From contig JBAXNR010000008.1 of assembly GCA_037133675.1 (NCBI GenBank), positions 1 to 64,000 on the forward strand: a DNA stretch of 64,000 nucleotides. The letters run 5' to 3'. This document shows, piece by piece, positions 34,464 through 42,202 of this stretch (within the stretch, counting starts at the first letter, position 1; every line of letters starts with the position of its first letter). The position numbers and the translations under genes were made by a program. The notes beneath the pieces are model-generated. The model saw only the letters and a program-made list of their open reading frames with translations, searched no databases and was not told the DNA's origin. The DNA comes from UBA4132 sp037133675 (lineage in GTDB: Bacteria; Pseudomonadota; Gammaproteobacteria; Methylococcales; Methylomonadaceae).

Positions 34464-35291
34464 TTAACAGGCTAAATGATGATAATGACTCAACTGAATA
34501 TTGAATCGTTGATAGAGTTCTTGTAATTGCTGGCTTTGTAAGAGGGCTAACTCGCCTTCCCAATCGTGGTAAGCAATCAATTTAGGATCAGTAATTTCAC
34601 TGGGATCAAATCGTCCAACATGACACATTAGCTCATAACTATTGCCCGCTTTAAGCGTGGCAAAAATCTGGCTTAAGGCGGCATAATCCAATTTTCCACT
34701 ACTACTTAATCCTAAAAATAGTGGTGTTGGAGTTTTAATTCGGCGTTGATTAAGTGTTTGCATCGTTTGCATTAACGTATTACGAATTAAGCCCGCACCT
34801 GTGAACGGTTTAAGCCAATCGGCTTGCGGTAGCCGCACATGAGGAATGTTATAGGCTTTAGCTAATTCCAATACCAATGGAAACAACACAGGTAGTGCGT
34901 GGATATGTTCGTGGGAATTTAAAAACACCAATTTTTTAGACTGACAGGCTTCAATCTGAGCGCACCATTCTTCACGCACTGTTTTAATAGGCAGCTTGCC
35001 TGTCACAATCATCAAACTCATCAAATAAGCGTTTGGAAACACACCATTCGAACGTGTCAACTTTTCACGCATTACATCGGTCAACGGCTGATTAAAGGTT
35101 AAATTCAAATGCACGCCTAAATCTAAATCTGGAACTTCATTCAGCCAAGCTAGCTGCTCGTTTAACGCAGGATGATTTGCCAAAATGCCCGTGGCGGTTA
35201 ATGTGTTCGCTTTTGCTGCGTCCACGATACCTCGACTGACACAAGGAAAGTAGCCGTAATCATCGGCATTTACAATCAGTTGAATCGTCAT
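34464..35291 (-). CDS. ChbG/HpnK-family (YdjC-like) sugar deacetylase
   Basis: The 275-residue protein carries the family motifs: the N-terminal IVNADDYGYFPCVSRGI (metal-binding DD), LGVHLNLTFNQPL (HxxLT), VFLNSHEHIHALPVLFPLV (HxHxH) and ELMCHVGRFDP. Members remove N-acetyl groups from sugars such as diacetylchitobiose or hopanoid glycosides. The gene start overlaps the GtrA stop (35288-35291) and its stop is 4 bp from the GtrB gene, so it belongs to the glycosylation cassette, where it may deacetylate a lipid-linked aminosugar. Confidence 0.85.
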   Translation of the reverse strand: MTIQLIVNADDYGYFPCVSRGIVDAAKANTLTATGILANHPALNEQLAWLNEVPDLDLGVHLNLTFNQPLTDVMREKLTRSNGVFPNAYLMSLMIVTGKLPIKTVREEWCAQIEACQSKKLVFLNSHEHIHALPVLFPLVLELAKAYNIPHVRLPQADWLKPFTGAGLIRNTLMQTMQTLNQRRIKTPTPLFLGLSSSGKLDYAALSQIFATLKAGNSYELMCHVGRFDPSEITDPKLIAYHDWEGELALLQSQQLQELYQRFNIQLSHYHHLAC

Positions 35292-35662
35292 GCGATTTTC
35301 ACTCTAAACGTCCACAGGCTATTGCCTAAAAAATTCCACACTAGCACAATCAAAGTGGTGATAACCTGTGCGTACAGATAATAAAAGTGCGGGGTTAATA
35401 CTGTCATTAAGCCAAAATTCAAACTAAAACCAATGCCCGCAATCACGGCAAATTTTGGAAAGGCTTTCCAGTGCGACTGCTGACTTCTAAAAGTCAAAAT
35501 ATAATTGAGTAAATAATTAACGCACATTCCAGCAATTGCACCACAAGCCGACGCAGTCACAGGATCAAGGTGATAGCTTTCAACCAACTGATACAGCACC
35601 AAATAATGTGCCGCTGTGCCAACCACGCCCACTGAGGCGAATACGATAAATTTAATCAGCAT
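35288..35662 (-). CDS. GtrA-family membrane protein
   Basis: A 124-residue protein with four hydrophobic helices (IKFIVFASVGVVGTAAHYLVLY, VTASACGAIAGMCVNYLLNYILTF, KFAVIAGIGFSLNFGLMTVL, QVITTLIVLVWNFLGNSLWTF). The F...GxxGTxxxxxxxxxL and C-terminal NFxxxxxWTF patterns identify GtrA, a proposed flippase for polyprenyl-phosphate sugars. It overlaps both the ArnT-like gene (by 11 bp) and the ChbG gene (4 bp). Confidence 0.88.
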   Translation of the reverse strand: MLIKFIVFASVGVVGTAAHYLVLYQLVESYHLDPVTASACGAIAGMCVNYLLNYILTFRSQQSHWKAFPKFAVIAGIGFSLNFGLMTVLTPHFYYLYAQVITTLIVLVWNFLGNSLWTFRVKIA

Positions 35663-37208
35663 GGGCGGTCAATCGACAAGGTGCTGCGTTAGGTTCGGGT
35701 GATAAAATTGCCCACGCATAATCCATTATTTTGCCGTGTGGTGCATAGCCCCAACTCAAGGTAAATGCACCAGTTGCACTGGCTTGTTTAAATAAATCTG
35801 CATAAGTAGGCGTGGCTTTATCAGCAATAGAGGTCAATACCAACGCGCCACACGCTGCCACATCTTGGCGATTAACCCAAGGTGAGGTAATGTCCTCATT
35901 ATCAATTAACACTATCGGTTCAGGGCGTGTATGCAGCAACACATTACCGCCCAGCCAATTGTCAGCAATCACAATAGTCAATGGCTGTTGCTGATGTTCG
36001 TGCCATATTACCGACACAGTATCTGCCAGTTGTTGGCTTGGATAATTAGTTCGCGCACTGCGCCCTGTCATAGCGGGATAAATGACCGCCCCGCCAAAGA
36101 AAATCAGCAAAATCACAAGCTGTATACCCCAAACCAAACGGCTGGTATTTTTTAATAGTTGGGCTTCATCATATTGACGAAAAAGATAATGTACCAACAA
36201 AATACCCGCAGGCAAGAAAAATGCCGCAACCCAGTTACTGTTCAACGCATTACCATTAAAAAACATCGGCACGGTCGCTAAAGCAAGCGGGAAAAACAAC
36301 ATGGCTAACAAAAAACGGCGGTCATGCTCAACTTGTGTGGTAGTTTCGACAAACGTTGTAACAACAGAACGACGACTTAGTTTCGCCAACAACCAAACTG
36401 CCAGCAATGTGTACCACCACCGAATAATTAAATTAGCGAGAAAATCACCGAACAGTTTTAATCGTCCCTCTGATGCAGTTAATTGATGATCTAAATACCG
36501 AAACGGTAGCCAATTATGTTCCACTAACCAAATAATATTAGGGGAAAACACCACGAAGAACACTGCAACACTGAGACATAAACCACGAATTACCAACGGG
36601 TTTTTCCAGTGTTGTTGCCAGATGACATAAATGAAAAAACTAGCCAATACCAAAATCGCGCTGTATTTAGTGAGCATCGCCAAACCACCCGCAAGCCCTA
36701 ATAATATCCACATTGACCACCGTTCTGGACGGCGAATTGCGCAGTAAAAATAATATAACAGTGCAGCAGTAAATGGAAAAGACACGGTATTGTGATTAAA
36801 AATTACCGCTCTGAAACTGTAATAACCAATCAACGAGGTAATCAGTACAGCAGCAATGGCTAACTGGCGCGGCAATATTTGCTTTGCCAATAGCCACACA
36901 TAAATCAACGCCACCACATCACAACCCTGTGCGGCAAATGCCATGAGTCCGTTAGAAGGTCCGCCGAATAAGTGACTTAGTATATACATTATTAAAGACG
37001 GCAACGGTGGATGCTTGTAATATCCCCATTGCCACGTCCGTGACCAAATGACCTGTTCAACATCGTCTAAATTCATAGATGACGGCAGCCATGCCATGAA
37101 TAATGTCCATGCTGCTAAATAAACAGCAAAGAAAATAAATAAATTCCTCTCATCCCGATGGAAATCTTCCAGCACAGATGCTCTTAAAATAAAACGTACG
37201 GTTTTCAT
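35652..37208 (-). CDS. ArnT-like polytopic glycosyltransferase (PMT/GT83 family)
   Basis: The 518-residue inner-membrane protein has about 11 hydrophobic helices. The first periplasmic loop contains MNLDDVEQVIWSRTWQWGYYKHPP, the acidic-pair region used by GT-C transferases, and later helices include YYSFRAVIFNHNTVSFPFTAALLYYFY. It should move a sugar from a polyprenyl-phosphate donor to an envelope acceptor at the periplasmic face. It is the first gene of the cassette with GtrA, ChbG and GtrB-like enzymes. The closest relative by eye is ArnT/YkcB-like transferases; whether the sugar is aminoarabinose is unknown, as no arnABCD genes are seen. Confidence 0.85.
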   Translation of the reverse strand: MKTVRFILRASVLEDFHRDERNLFIFFAVYLAAWTLFMAWLPSSMNLDDVEQVIWSRTWQWGYYKHPPLPSLIMYILSHLFGGPSNGLMAFAAQGCDVVALIYVWLLAKQILPRQLAIAAVLITSLIGYYSFRAVIFNHNTVSFPFTAALLYYFYCAIRRPERWSMWILLGLAGGLAMLTKYSAILVLASFFIYVIWQQHWKNPLVIRGLCLSVAVFFVVFSPNIIWLVEHNWLPFRYLDHQLTASEGRLKLFGDFLANLIIRWWYTLLAVWLLAKLSRRSVVTTFVETTTQVEHDRRFLLAMLFFPLALATVPMFFNGNALNSNWVAAFFLPAGILLVHYLFRQYDEAQLLKNTSRLVWGIQLVILLIFFGGAVIYPAMTGRSARTNYPSQQLADTVSVIWHEHQQQPLTIVIADNWLGGNVLLHTRPEPIVLIDNEDITSPWVNRQDVAACGALVLTSIADKATPTYADLFKQASATGAFTLSWGYAPHGKIMDYAWAILSPEPNAAPCRLTAHAD

Positions 37209-37438
37209 AGTTACTTGTTTGAATTAATAGAATGAATTTCTACTGAAGAATATCAAAAGAGTCACTGAGTGACACCTCTCTATGGTTTGAATAACTGTTA
37301 ACAGAAAAATATTTCACCAGCAAAAAATACGCCTAAAAATAAATATAAATAATTCAATATATTAGACTTATCGCCACAAAAAATGTGCTTTAAACGGTTG
37401 AAATAAACCTTTTTTCTGTGTGCAAAACAACCACGCTA
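37209..37438. other. AT-rich spacer between tgt and the glycosylation cassette
   Basis: A 230-bp AT-rich stretch after tgt. It has no open frame of note, no clear hairpin and no recognisable repeat. It probably holds the promoter of the ArnT-like cassette, but I could not pick out a box pair. Confidence 0.4.
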
Positions 37439-38548
37439 TTATTTAACGCGCTCAACACCACGTTGTTGATAAAACTGCTTAACAAAACTATCTAACCGCT
37501 GTTCGGCAATTGCATCGCGTAAACCTTGCATCAAATTCAAATAATAGTACAAATTATGAATGGTATTCAGCCGCGAGCCTAACATCTCTTTACACTTATC
37601 CAAATGACGTAAGTAAGCGCGGGAATAATTTTGGCAGGTATAACAGCCACAGTTGTCATCTAACGGACGGGTATCAAACTCATACTGGGCATTGCGAATT
37701 TTCACCACGCCAAAAGTGGTGAACAAATGCCCATTGCGGGCATTACGCGTCGGCATCACACAATCAAACATATCAATACCACGACACACCGCTTCCACTA
37801 AATCTTCAGGCGTACCCACACCCATTAAATAACGCGGCTTATCGCTAGGCATTTTTTGATGAATACCGTCCAAGGTTGCCATCATTTCTTCTTTCGGTTC
37901 ACCAACTGACAGCCCGCCAATTGCATAACCATCAAAGCCAATATCCACCAAACCATCAATTGATTCTTGCCGCAAGTGTTCATACATACCACCTTGCACA
38001 ATGCCAAACAACGCCGACGGATTATCGCCGTGTGCTATTTTGCTACGCATCGCCCAACGCAATGACAAACGCATCGAATCAGCCGCTTCCTGAACTGTCG
38101 CAGGATACGGCGTACATTCATCAAAAATCATCACAATATCCGAACCTAGATCCCGCTGCACCTGCATGGATTCCTCAGGCCCCATAAAAATTTTACTGCC
38201 GTTAATCGGTGATTTAAAGGTCACGCCTTTTTCAGTAATTTTACGCAACGCCCCCAAGCTGAATACTTGAAAACCGCCAGAATCCGTCAGAATCGGTTTA
38301 TCCCAGCGCATAAAATCATGCAAATCACCGTGCGCTTTAATCACAGCAGTCGTCGGGCGTAGCATCAAATGAAAGGTATTGCCGAGAATAATCTGTGCGC
38401 CTATGCCGTGTAACTCATCGGGTGTTAATGCTTTCACCGTCCCATAAGTACCGACAGGCATAAAAATAGGCGTTTCAATCACGCCGCGTGCAAAGGTCAA
38501 CCGCCCGCGCCGTGCGTGACCATCGGTATTGAGTAAATCAAATTTCAT
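37439..38548 (-). CDS. tgt: tRNA-guanine transglycosylase
   Basis: The 369-residue enzyme exchanges guanine-34 for preQ1 in tRNAs with GUN anticodons (queuosine pathway). Seen: TDSGGFQVFSLGALRKITEKGVTF with the catalytic Asp, QGGMYEHLRQESIDGL, GYAIGGLSVGEP, PRYLMGVGTPEDLVEAVCRGIDMFDCVMPTRNARNG, and the zinc site CGCYTCQNYSRAYLRHLDK. All conserved residues are in place. It is upstream of the yajC-secDF genes as in E. coli but separated by the glycosylation cassette; queA is not in the window. Confidence 0.97.
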   Translation of the reverse strand: MKFDLLNTDGHARRGRLTFARGVIETPIFMPVGTYGTVKALTPDELHGIGAQIILGNTFHLMLRPTTAVIKAHGDLHDFMRWDKPILTDSGGFQVFSLGALRKITEKGVTFKSPINGSKIFMGPEESMQVQRDLGSDIVMIFDECTPYPATVQEAADSMRLSLRWAMRSKIAHGDNPSALFGIVQGGMYEHLRQESIDGLVDIGFDGYAIGGLSVGEPKEEMMATLDGIHQKMPSDKPRYLMGVGTPEDLVEAVCRGIDMFDCVMPTRNARNGHLFTTFGVVKIRNAQYEFDTRPLDDNCGCYTCQNYSRAYLRHLDKCKEMLGSRLNTIHNLYYYLNLMQGLRDAIAEQRLDSFVKQFYQQRGVERVK

Positions 38549-38565
38549 TGTCTGTAGAGTTCCTT

Positions 38566-38735
38566 AATAATGTCCACGAAAGACACGAAAAAAGGGTGCG
38601 TGTTAAATCCGTGAATGACTGCCAGTCCTTTAAAGGACTGGCAGTCATGCGTAAATAGAGTTAATACACCACCAAGAAAAAGACCTTTCAGGTTTTCAAA
38701 ACCTGAAAGGTCTGAGTATCGTGTTTTTCGTGGCA
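38566..38735. repeat. Compound inverted-repeat region between ftsB and tgt
   Basis: The spacer holds two perfect palindromes, one at 38616-38647 (arms of 16, ending TGACTGCCAGTCCTTT) and one at 38681-38713 (16-base arms AGACCTTTCAGGTTTT around one C). They are flanked by outer inverted words (TCCACGAAAGACACGAAAAA left, TCGTGTTTTTCGTGG right), so the whole block can fold as a nested structure. The first palindrome is related to the one at 48119-48152. An open frame across this region is an artefact of the repeats. Confidence 0.8.
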
Positions 38736-38736
38736 A

Positions 38737-39006
38737 CTATTCAATTACTTGAAAAAATGTCTCGTTTTCTTTAATCATCCCTAATTCATCTCGCGCCCGC
38801 TCTTCCAAGGCTTCCTGTCCTTTTCTTAAATCTAGCACTTCCGCATAAAGAGCTTCATTACGCAGTTTTTTTTCTTCGACTTGCGCTTTTAAATCATCAA
38901 GCCGTTGTTGATACGCTCTAATTTCAGTAATACTGCCATCGCCAAACCATAAGCGATATTGTAAATGCCCGATAAGAGCAATGAGGATAATAATGAGGAT
39001 TTTCAT
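38737..39006 (-). CDS. ftsB: Cell-division protein FtsB
   Basis: An 89-residue bitopic protein: membrane helix ILIIILIALIGHLQYRLWFG and then a coiled coil (ITEIRAYQQRLDDLKAQVEEKKLRNEALYAEVLDLR) ending EALEERARDELGMIKENETFFQV, all typical of FtsB. It forms the FtsQLB divisome complex. In gammaproteobacteria ftsB normally follows eno directly; here eno ends about 3.7 kb upstream and accessory genes lie between. Confidence 0.93.
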   Translation of the reverse strand: MKILIIILIALIGHLQYRLWFGDGSITEIRAYQQRLDDLKAQVEEKKLRNEALYAEVLDLRKGQEALEERARDELGMIKENETFFQVIE

Positions 39007-39049
39007 AGTATTAGTGTTTTTACAGGGAATTCATTTAACAGGAAAAATA

Positions 39050-39325
39050 TCACATAGTTTTAAATAATTGAGTATGAGAACCCAATCGCGTTAAATAAAC
39101 ATATTGTTCATCTGTTTGATAAATTAATAATAAATCACCGCCTAAGTGTAATTCCTGAAAATCACTCCATTCACCTTGTAAACTATGATTTTTTGATTCA
39201 GGGGGTAACAGTTCATCTTTTAATAAACAGGCAATATACAAAAAAAGTTTAGTCGCTTGCGTGTCTGTCAGCCGAACATTACGCATATCTTTAATAAACG
39301 TTTTATGGCGTGATACTGTTTTCAT
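39050..39325 (-). CDS. YafQ-family mRNA interferase toxin
   Basis: This 91-residue RelE-superfamily toxin has the YafQ layout: RHKTFIKDMRNVR at the start, KNHSLQGEWSDFQELHLGGDLLLIYQ (active-site His and Asp region) and YLTRLGSHTQLF with the catalytic His at the end. YafQ toxins cut mRNA on the ribosome. The ATG overlaps the antitoxin stop (ATGA, 39322-39325). It is the accessory gene closest to ftsB. All active-site residues of the family appear present. Confidence 0.88.
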   Translation of the reverse strand: MKTVSRHKTFIKDMRNVRLTDTQATKLFLYIACLLKDELLPPESKNHSLQGEWSDFQELHLGGDLLLIYQTDEQYVYLTRLGSHTQLFKTM

Positions 39326-39558
39326 TGAACATTACAATCCTGTTGTAACTGTTCCAGTGTTATTATTTCCAAATTCTTTTTAGCACGAACATCTAACATA
39401 GCCGCCTTAGTTTGTTCATTGGGATTAATCAAAGCCGCTTGATAATTTTTAATTAAGTCTTTTACGGCTTGTTCAATCAAAGCCTGTTCCGATTTAATGC
39501 CGCTTAATTCAAAAGCAGTTTGCATTAAATCATCGTCTAAATCGATTGTTGCGTGCAT
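39322..39558 (-). CDS. Antitoxin with VapB-like N-terminus and RelB-like tail
   Basis: A 78-residue protein. The first 40 residues (MHATIDLDDDLMQTAFELSG, then KSEQALIEQAVKDLI) resemble the ribbon-helix-helix segment of VapB antitoxins; the C-terminal part (KAAMLDVRAKKNLEIITLEQLQQDC) looks like the RelB/DinJ tail that wraps RelE-type toxins. It overlaps the YafQ-like toxin gene by four bases and should both neutralise the toxin and repress the promoter. Confidence 0.8.
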   Translation of the reverse strand: MHATIDLDDDLMQTAFELSGIKSEQALIEQAVKDLIKNYQAALINPNEQTKAAMLDVRAKKNLEIITLEQLQQDCNVQ

Positions 39559-39582
39559 GGGTTTATCCTCATATTGCAGAGT

Positions 39583-39657
39583 TATAGGATGTGCTAACGA
39601 AGGAAGCGCGTCGTTCGCGAGATGGGCTTCATACTTCAGCTCATCCTATTGTGCTAC
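39583..39657 (+). repeat. GTAGGATG palindromic repeat, copy A
   Basis: A 75-bp imperfect inverted repeat opening ATAGGATGTGCTAACGAAGG and closing CAGCTCATCCTATTGTGCTAC. It is in the same orientation as copy B at 40069-40142, and the two bracket the unknown gene at 39654-40022. The TAG stop of that gene lies within this copy. Confidence 0.75.
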
Positions 39658-40022
39658 TTACTGGTTATAAATGTGTTTATCAGCGTTTTAATTAAATCTG
39701 TGCTGTTTTTATTCACGGCATGAGTTATTTTATGCCCGATAGTTTCTTTATCATCTATCATTTCAGGCAGGGTTGAATTTAATATAGCCAGTCCTTTTGA
39801 CGTTAAAATAACCCCCATATAACCGCCATAAATATCACTGTCGTAGCGGATGAATTTTTCGTCGCTTAAAAATTCAATGGTTGAGAAAAACAAGCCGCTG
39901 TTATCTTCATTATCATAATGCGAATAATCGCTGATGCTGATGTGCATTTTGACAGGAAATGATTTATAAAGCTGTGCCAATAATTCCGCGCTACATTTCT
40001 CAAATTTTTCGATATTGGTCAT
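39654..40022 (-). CDS. Hypothetical protein, possibly winged-helix-like
   Basis: A 122-residue protein not assigned to a family. The middle part (FFSTIEFLSDEKFIRYDSDIYGGYMGVILTSKGLAIL) has the strand-turn-helix rhythm of a winged-helix wing, seen in phage-type regulatory proteins, and the C-terminus (STDLIKTLINTFITSK) is a hydrophobic helix. No catalytic motif is evident. The gene is enclosed by two direct copies of a palindromic repeat, one of which supplies its stop codon, which suggests it arrived or moves with them. Confidence 0.6.
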   Translation of the reverse strand: MTNIEKFEKCSAELLAQLYKSFPVKMHISISDYSHYDNEDNSGLFFSTIEFLSDEKFIRYDSDIYGGYMGVILTSKGLAILNSTLPEMIDDKETIGHKITHAVNKNSTDLIKTLINTFITSK

Positions 40023-40068
40023 TGGGTTATTATAGTTATTTACAAATTTCAGGCAGGGTGTGAAAGCT

Positions 40069-40142
40069 GTAGGATGTGCTGACGAAGGAAGCTCATCGTT
40101 CGCGATTGATGGGCTTCGTAACTCAGTCCATCCTATCGTGCT
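40069..40142 (+). repeat. GTAGGATG palindromic repeat, copy B
   Basis: A 74-bp element opening GTAGGATGTGCTGACGAAGG and closing CAGTCCATCCTATCGTGCT, with a central TTCGCGATTGATGGGCTTCG. It is a direct repeat of copy A and the reverse of copy C at 28764. The arms pair imperfectly (GATGAGCTTC-type with GAAGCCCATC). Confidence 0.8.
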
Positions 40143-40213
40143 AGATACTCCGTGATAAAAGCATTTTTAATCAAATGCTTATTACTTTATCTCTTGCTCA
40201 TGACTTCTGCAAA

Positions 40214-40315
40214 TTAACTAGCACCAAAGGTTAATATTAGCAGTGTTCGTTTTGCAGACTTTCTAAATAAAGAGTCAATAATCACGCAAGTATCGCAAAG
40301 TAAATAATCAGCCAT
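40214..40315 (-). pseudogene. Truncated PIN-domain toxin remnant (33 codons)
   Basis: Seven bases after the antitoxin-like gene a frame starts MADYLLCDTCVIIDSLF, the first strand and helix of a PIN domain with the leading Asp (LxDTCVIID). It then reads FRKSAKRTLLILTFGAS and ends at a TAA (40214-40216). The remaining three acidic residues of the active site are missing, so this is a non-functional stub of a VapC-like toxin. Confidence 0.65.
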
Positions 40316-40322
40316 GATTTCT

Positions 40323-40553
40323 TTACCACGCCGTTGTTCTTAATTGTTTGCCATAATCAGCAGCATTTTCAATGTCAGTAAATGCCGTACCATCACTGAT
40401 TTCATCGTCTGGATAATGAATAGGACGCGAACACGCTAAAAGATTGGGTTTATTTTTCTGATGTGGAAATTGTTGTAATAAACGAAATACTAAATCTAAA
40501 TAACTGTCGTCTAATTGTTCAATTTCTTTTTTTAAATCTTCTTTCGTTATCAT
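40323..40553 (-). CDS. Antitoxin-like protein of a decayed PIN pair
   Basis: A 76-residue protein starting MITKEDLKKEIEQLDDSYLDLVFRLLQQF, a helical N-terminus like that of small antitoxins that accompany PIN toxins in cyanobacteria and gammaproteobacteria. The C-terminal part (DEISDGTAFTDIENAADYGKQLRTTAW) has the acidic-then-aromatic tail of toxin-binding segments. The downstream PIN gene is only a 33-codon stub. The family assignment is tentative. Confidence 0.6.
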   Translation of the reverse strand: MITKEDLKKEIEQLDDSYLDLVFRLLQQFPHQKNKPNLLACSRPIHYPDDEISDGTAFTDIENAADYGKQLRTTAW

Positions 40554-40601
40554 GGTGTTTTTCCCCTGAGAATAAAGGTGTGCAATGCACCCGCTACTTA
40601 G

Positions 40602-41087
40602 CTATATTTCATTTAACTCACTCTCAAGTTTTTGCAAGATAGGATAAAGATTTCGTAACTTGTTAATTGTTATCGAAGGTGCATCAATATTAGGCATCGC
40701 ACCCACAATAACCGTTGTATGAGCAAAATCGTCTCTTTTTTTCTTAAGCTCGCCTAAATCAGTTCTTAACTTCTGTAGCTCAAAAAGATTTTCTAATCCC
40801 TCAACACGGATTATTCCTATTGCCGCAATTAACATATCCCGAAATTTTGCATATTCAAAACTATAAATGCTCTTTACTCTGTCGTTTAAATACTTAGTAT
40901 TGGAGACATTAGTTAGCTTAGGTTCTGCATACTCTAATACTATCTTGTCCAAAGTCATTTCTAACCAACCACAAAGTTCCAATAATGCTATCTTTGAATA
41001 GAGAACTTTATCCATATCATCATGAGTTGCATCATAAAGCTCCGCAATTTTTTGTAGCAAACTTTCTATATCTTGCTTAGAGTTCAT
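40602..41087 (-). CDS. HEPN-domain protein (RiboL-PSP/MAE_28990-like)
   Basis: This 161-residue all-helical protein carries the HEPN RNase motif RX4H in LKKKRDDFAHTTV (Arg118 and His123). Other parts (YSKIALLELCGWLEMTLDKIVLEYA, KYLNDRVKSIYSFEYAKFRDML) resemble the MAE_28990/RiboL-PSP group of HEPN proteins. HEPN proteins of this type are usually RNases in toxin-antitoxin or defence modules. The gene begins three bases after the DUF262 gene stop, so they form a pair. RNase activity is inferred from the motif. Confidence 0.7.
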   Translation of the reverse strand: MNSKQDIESLLQKIAELYDATHDDMDKVLYSKIALLELCGWLEMTLDKIVLEYAEPKLTNVSNTKYLNDRVKSIYSFEYAKFRDMLIAAIGIIRVEGLENLFELQKLRTDLGELKKKRDDFAHTTVIVGAMPNIDAPSITINKLRNLYPILQKLESELNEI

Positions 41088-41090
41088 TGT

Positions 41091-42134
41091 TTATAGGGCA
41101 AAGCAGTTTTTAGCAGAAAGTAATCTTTCTTTGACTTTGTCTTTATCAGAAAGAGCAGATTTTAAATTTTCGGGACTGTATTCTGGTAATGCTTTAAAAT
41201 TTTCAAACAGTCTTTTTAATTCCTCATGAGATTGATTTGTTAATATTTCAATATTTTGAGAAACACCATATAACAGCCCTTCAAGCACTGTTTTACTAAA
41301 TGTTTTAGAGGGCTGGTTAATCATTTTTTCAACAATCTCCAACGAACTAAAGTAAGCATTATCACCTACTACTTTCGTTCTATTTTCAAACATATAGTTA
41401 TTTAAAAAACTAGCTAACTTTCCGTTGTATTTTTCTAAATCATCAGTAAACGCAAAAAACCTAAGTATCATTTCCTCATTGGAAAATCTTTTCCTAAGTC
41501 CAAAAAAAGCCTTAGTTTCTTTGCTATTCGCTAATTTTTTTAGAGAATCATTCAATACGCCGCTGTAAATACAGTTCCTTATCTCCTGATTATTTAACCT
41601 CATACCTCCAGAGTTTAATCTGTGAAATATGGTGAACAAATATTCATTATGTGACTTTTTGGAATAGTCACATCTAATAACTGTTATTGGTATCATGACA
41701 TTTTGAACTCTTTTATAAATGTCATCAGATTCATTTTTAATTGTAGAGACTTTTTTTCCAGACAAACATTCGTTTATATCCTCTAACTTGGAAAGTTCCC
41801 AGTCATCGTTTGTCAAAAAATAAATCATGCTTTGCATTCGTTGCAATCCATCAATAATTAAACGCTTATCTGTCTTACTATCCAAACTTATGCACATACT
41901 AGGGATTGGTAATTGTTTTGTAAGACTATCAATAAACCTAGTTTGCGCAGGTCTCTGCCAAACAACATCGCGCTGAAAATCAGGTTGAATCTCCAGTTGC
42001 TTTGTACTGTACAATCGGACTAATTCTAAACATGACCTCATTTCATTAAAAGCTATAATATCCGAAGGGGGGACATTTTCAGAAATACTCTCATACTCCT
42101 GCTCCTCTTCAAGTTTTTTAATTTCGTTGCTCAT
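41091..42134 (-). CDS. DUF262 (ParB/GmrS-like) protein paired with HEPN
   Basis: A 347-residue protein with the DUF262 core: IQPDFQRDVVWQRPAQTRFIDSL (about 49-71), RLIIDGLQRMQSMIYFL with DGLQR at 95-99 (the family consensus has DGQQR), FTIFHRLNSGGMRLNNQEIRNCIY. It lacks the C-terminal DUF1524/HNH nuclease of GmrSD proteins. It sits immediately upstream of a HEPN gene. DUF262 domains bind and hydrolyse nucleotides; the pairing suggests a sensor/NTPase part with an RNase effector. An AAGGAAA ribosome site precedes the ATG. Confidence 0.85.
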   Translation of the reverse strand: MSNEIKKLEEEQEYESISENVPPSDIIAFNEMRSCLELVRLYSTKQLEIQPDFQRDVVWQRPAQTRFIDSLTKQLPIPSMCISLDSKTDKRLIIDGLQRMQSMIYFLTNDDWELSKLEDINECLSGKKVSTIKNESDDIYKRVQNVMIPITVIRCDYSKKSHNEYLFTIFHRLNSGGMRLNNQEIRNCIYSGVLNDSLKKLANSKETKAFFGLRKRFSNEEMILRFFAFTDDLEKYNGKLASFLNNYMFENRTKVVGDNAYFSSLEIVEKMINQPSKTFSKTVLEGLLYGVSQNIEILTNQSHEELKRLFENFKALPEYSPENLKSALSDKDKVKERLLSAKNCFAL

Positions 42135-42202
42135 AGTTTTTCCTTGGCTTATAAGTTGAGTAGAGTGATAGCGAAACCCAACAGGGTTAAAATACGCTCA
42201 GT

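Noticed and set aside
38545..38736. 63-codon minus-strand frame between ftsB and tgt
   Set aside because: It runs straight through two perfect palindromes and nested repeats, has no similarity and overlaps the tgt start; treated as repeat DNA.
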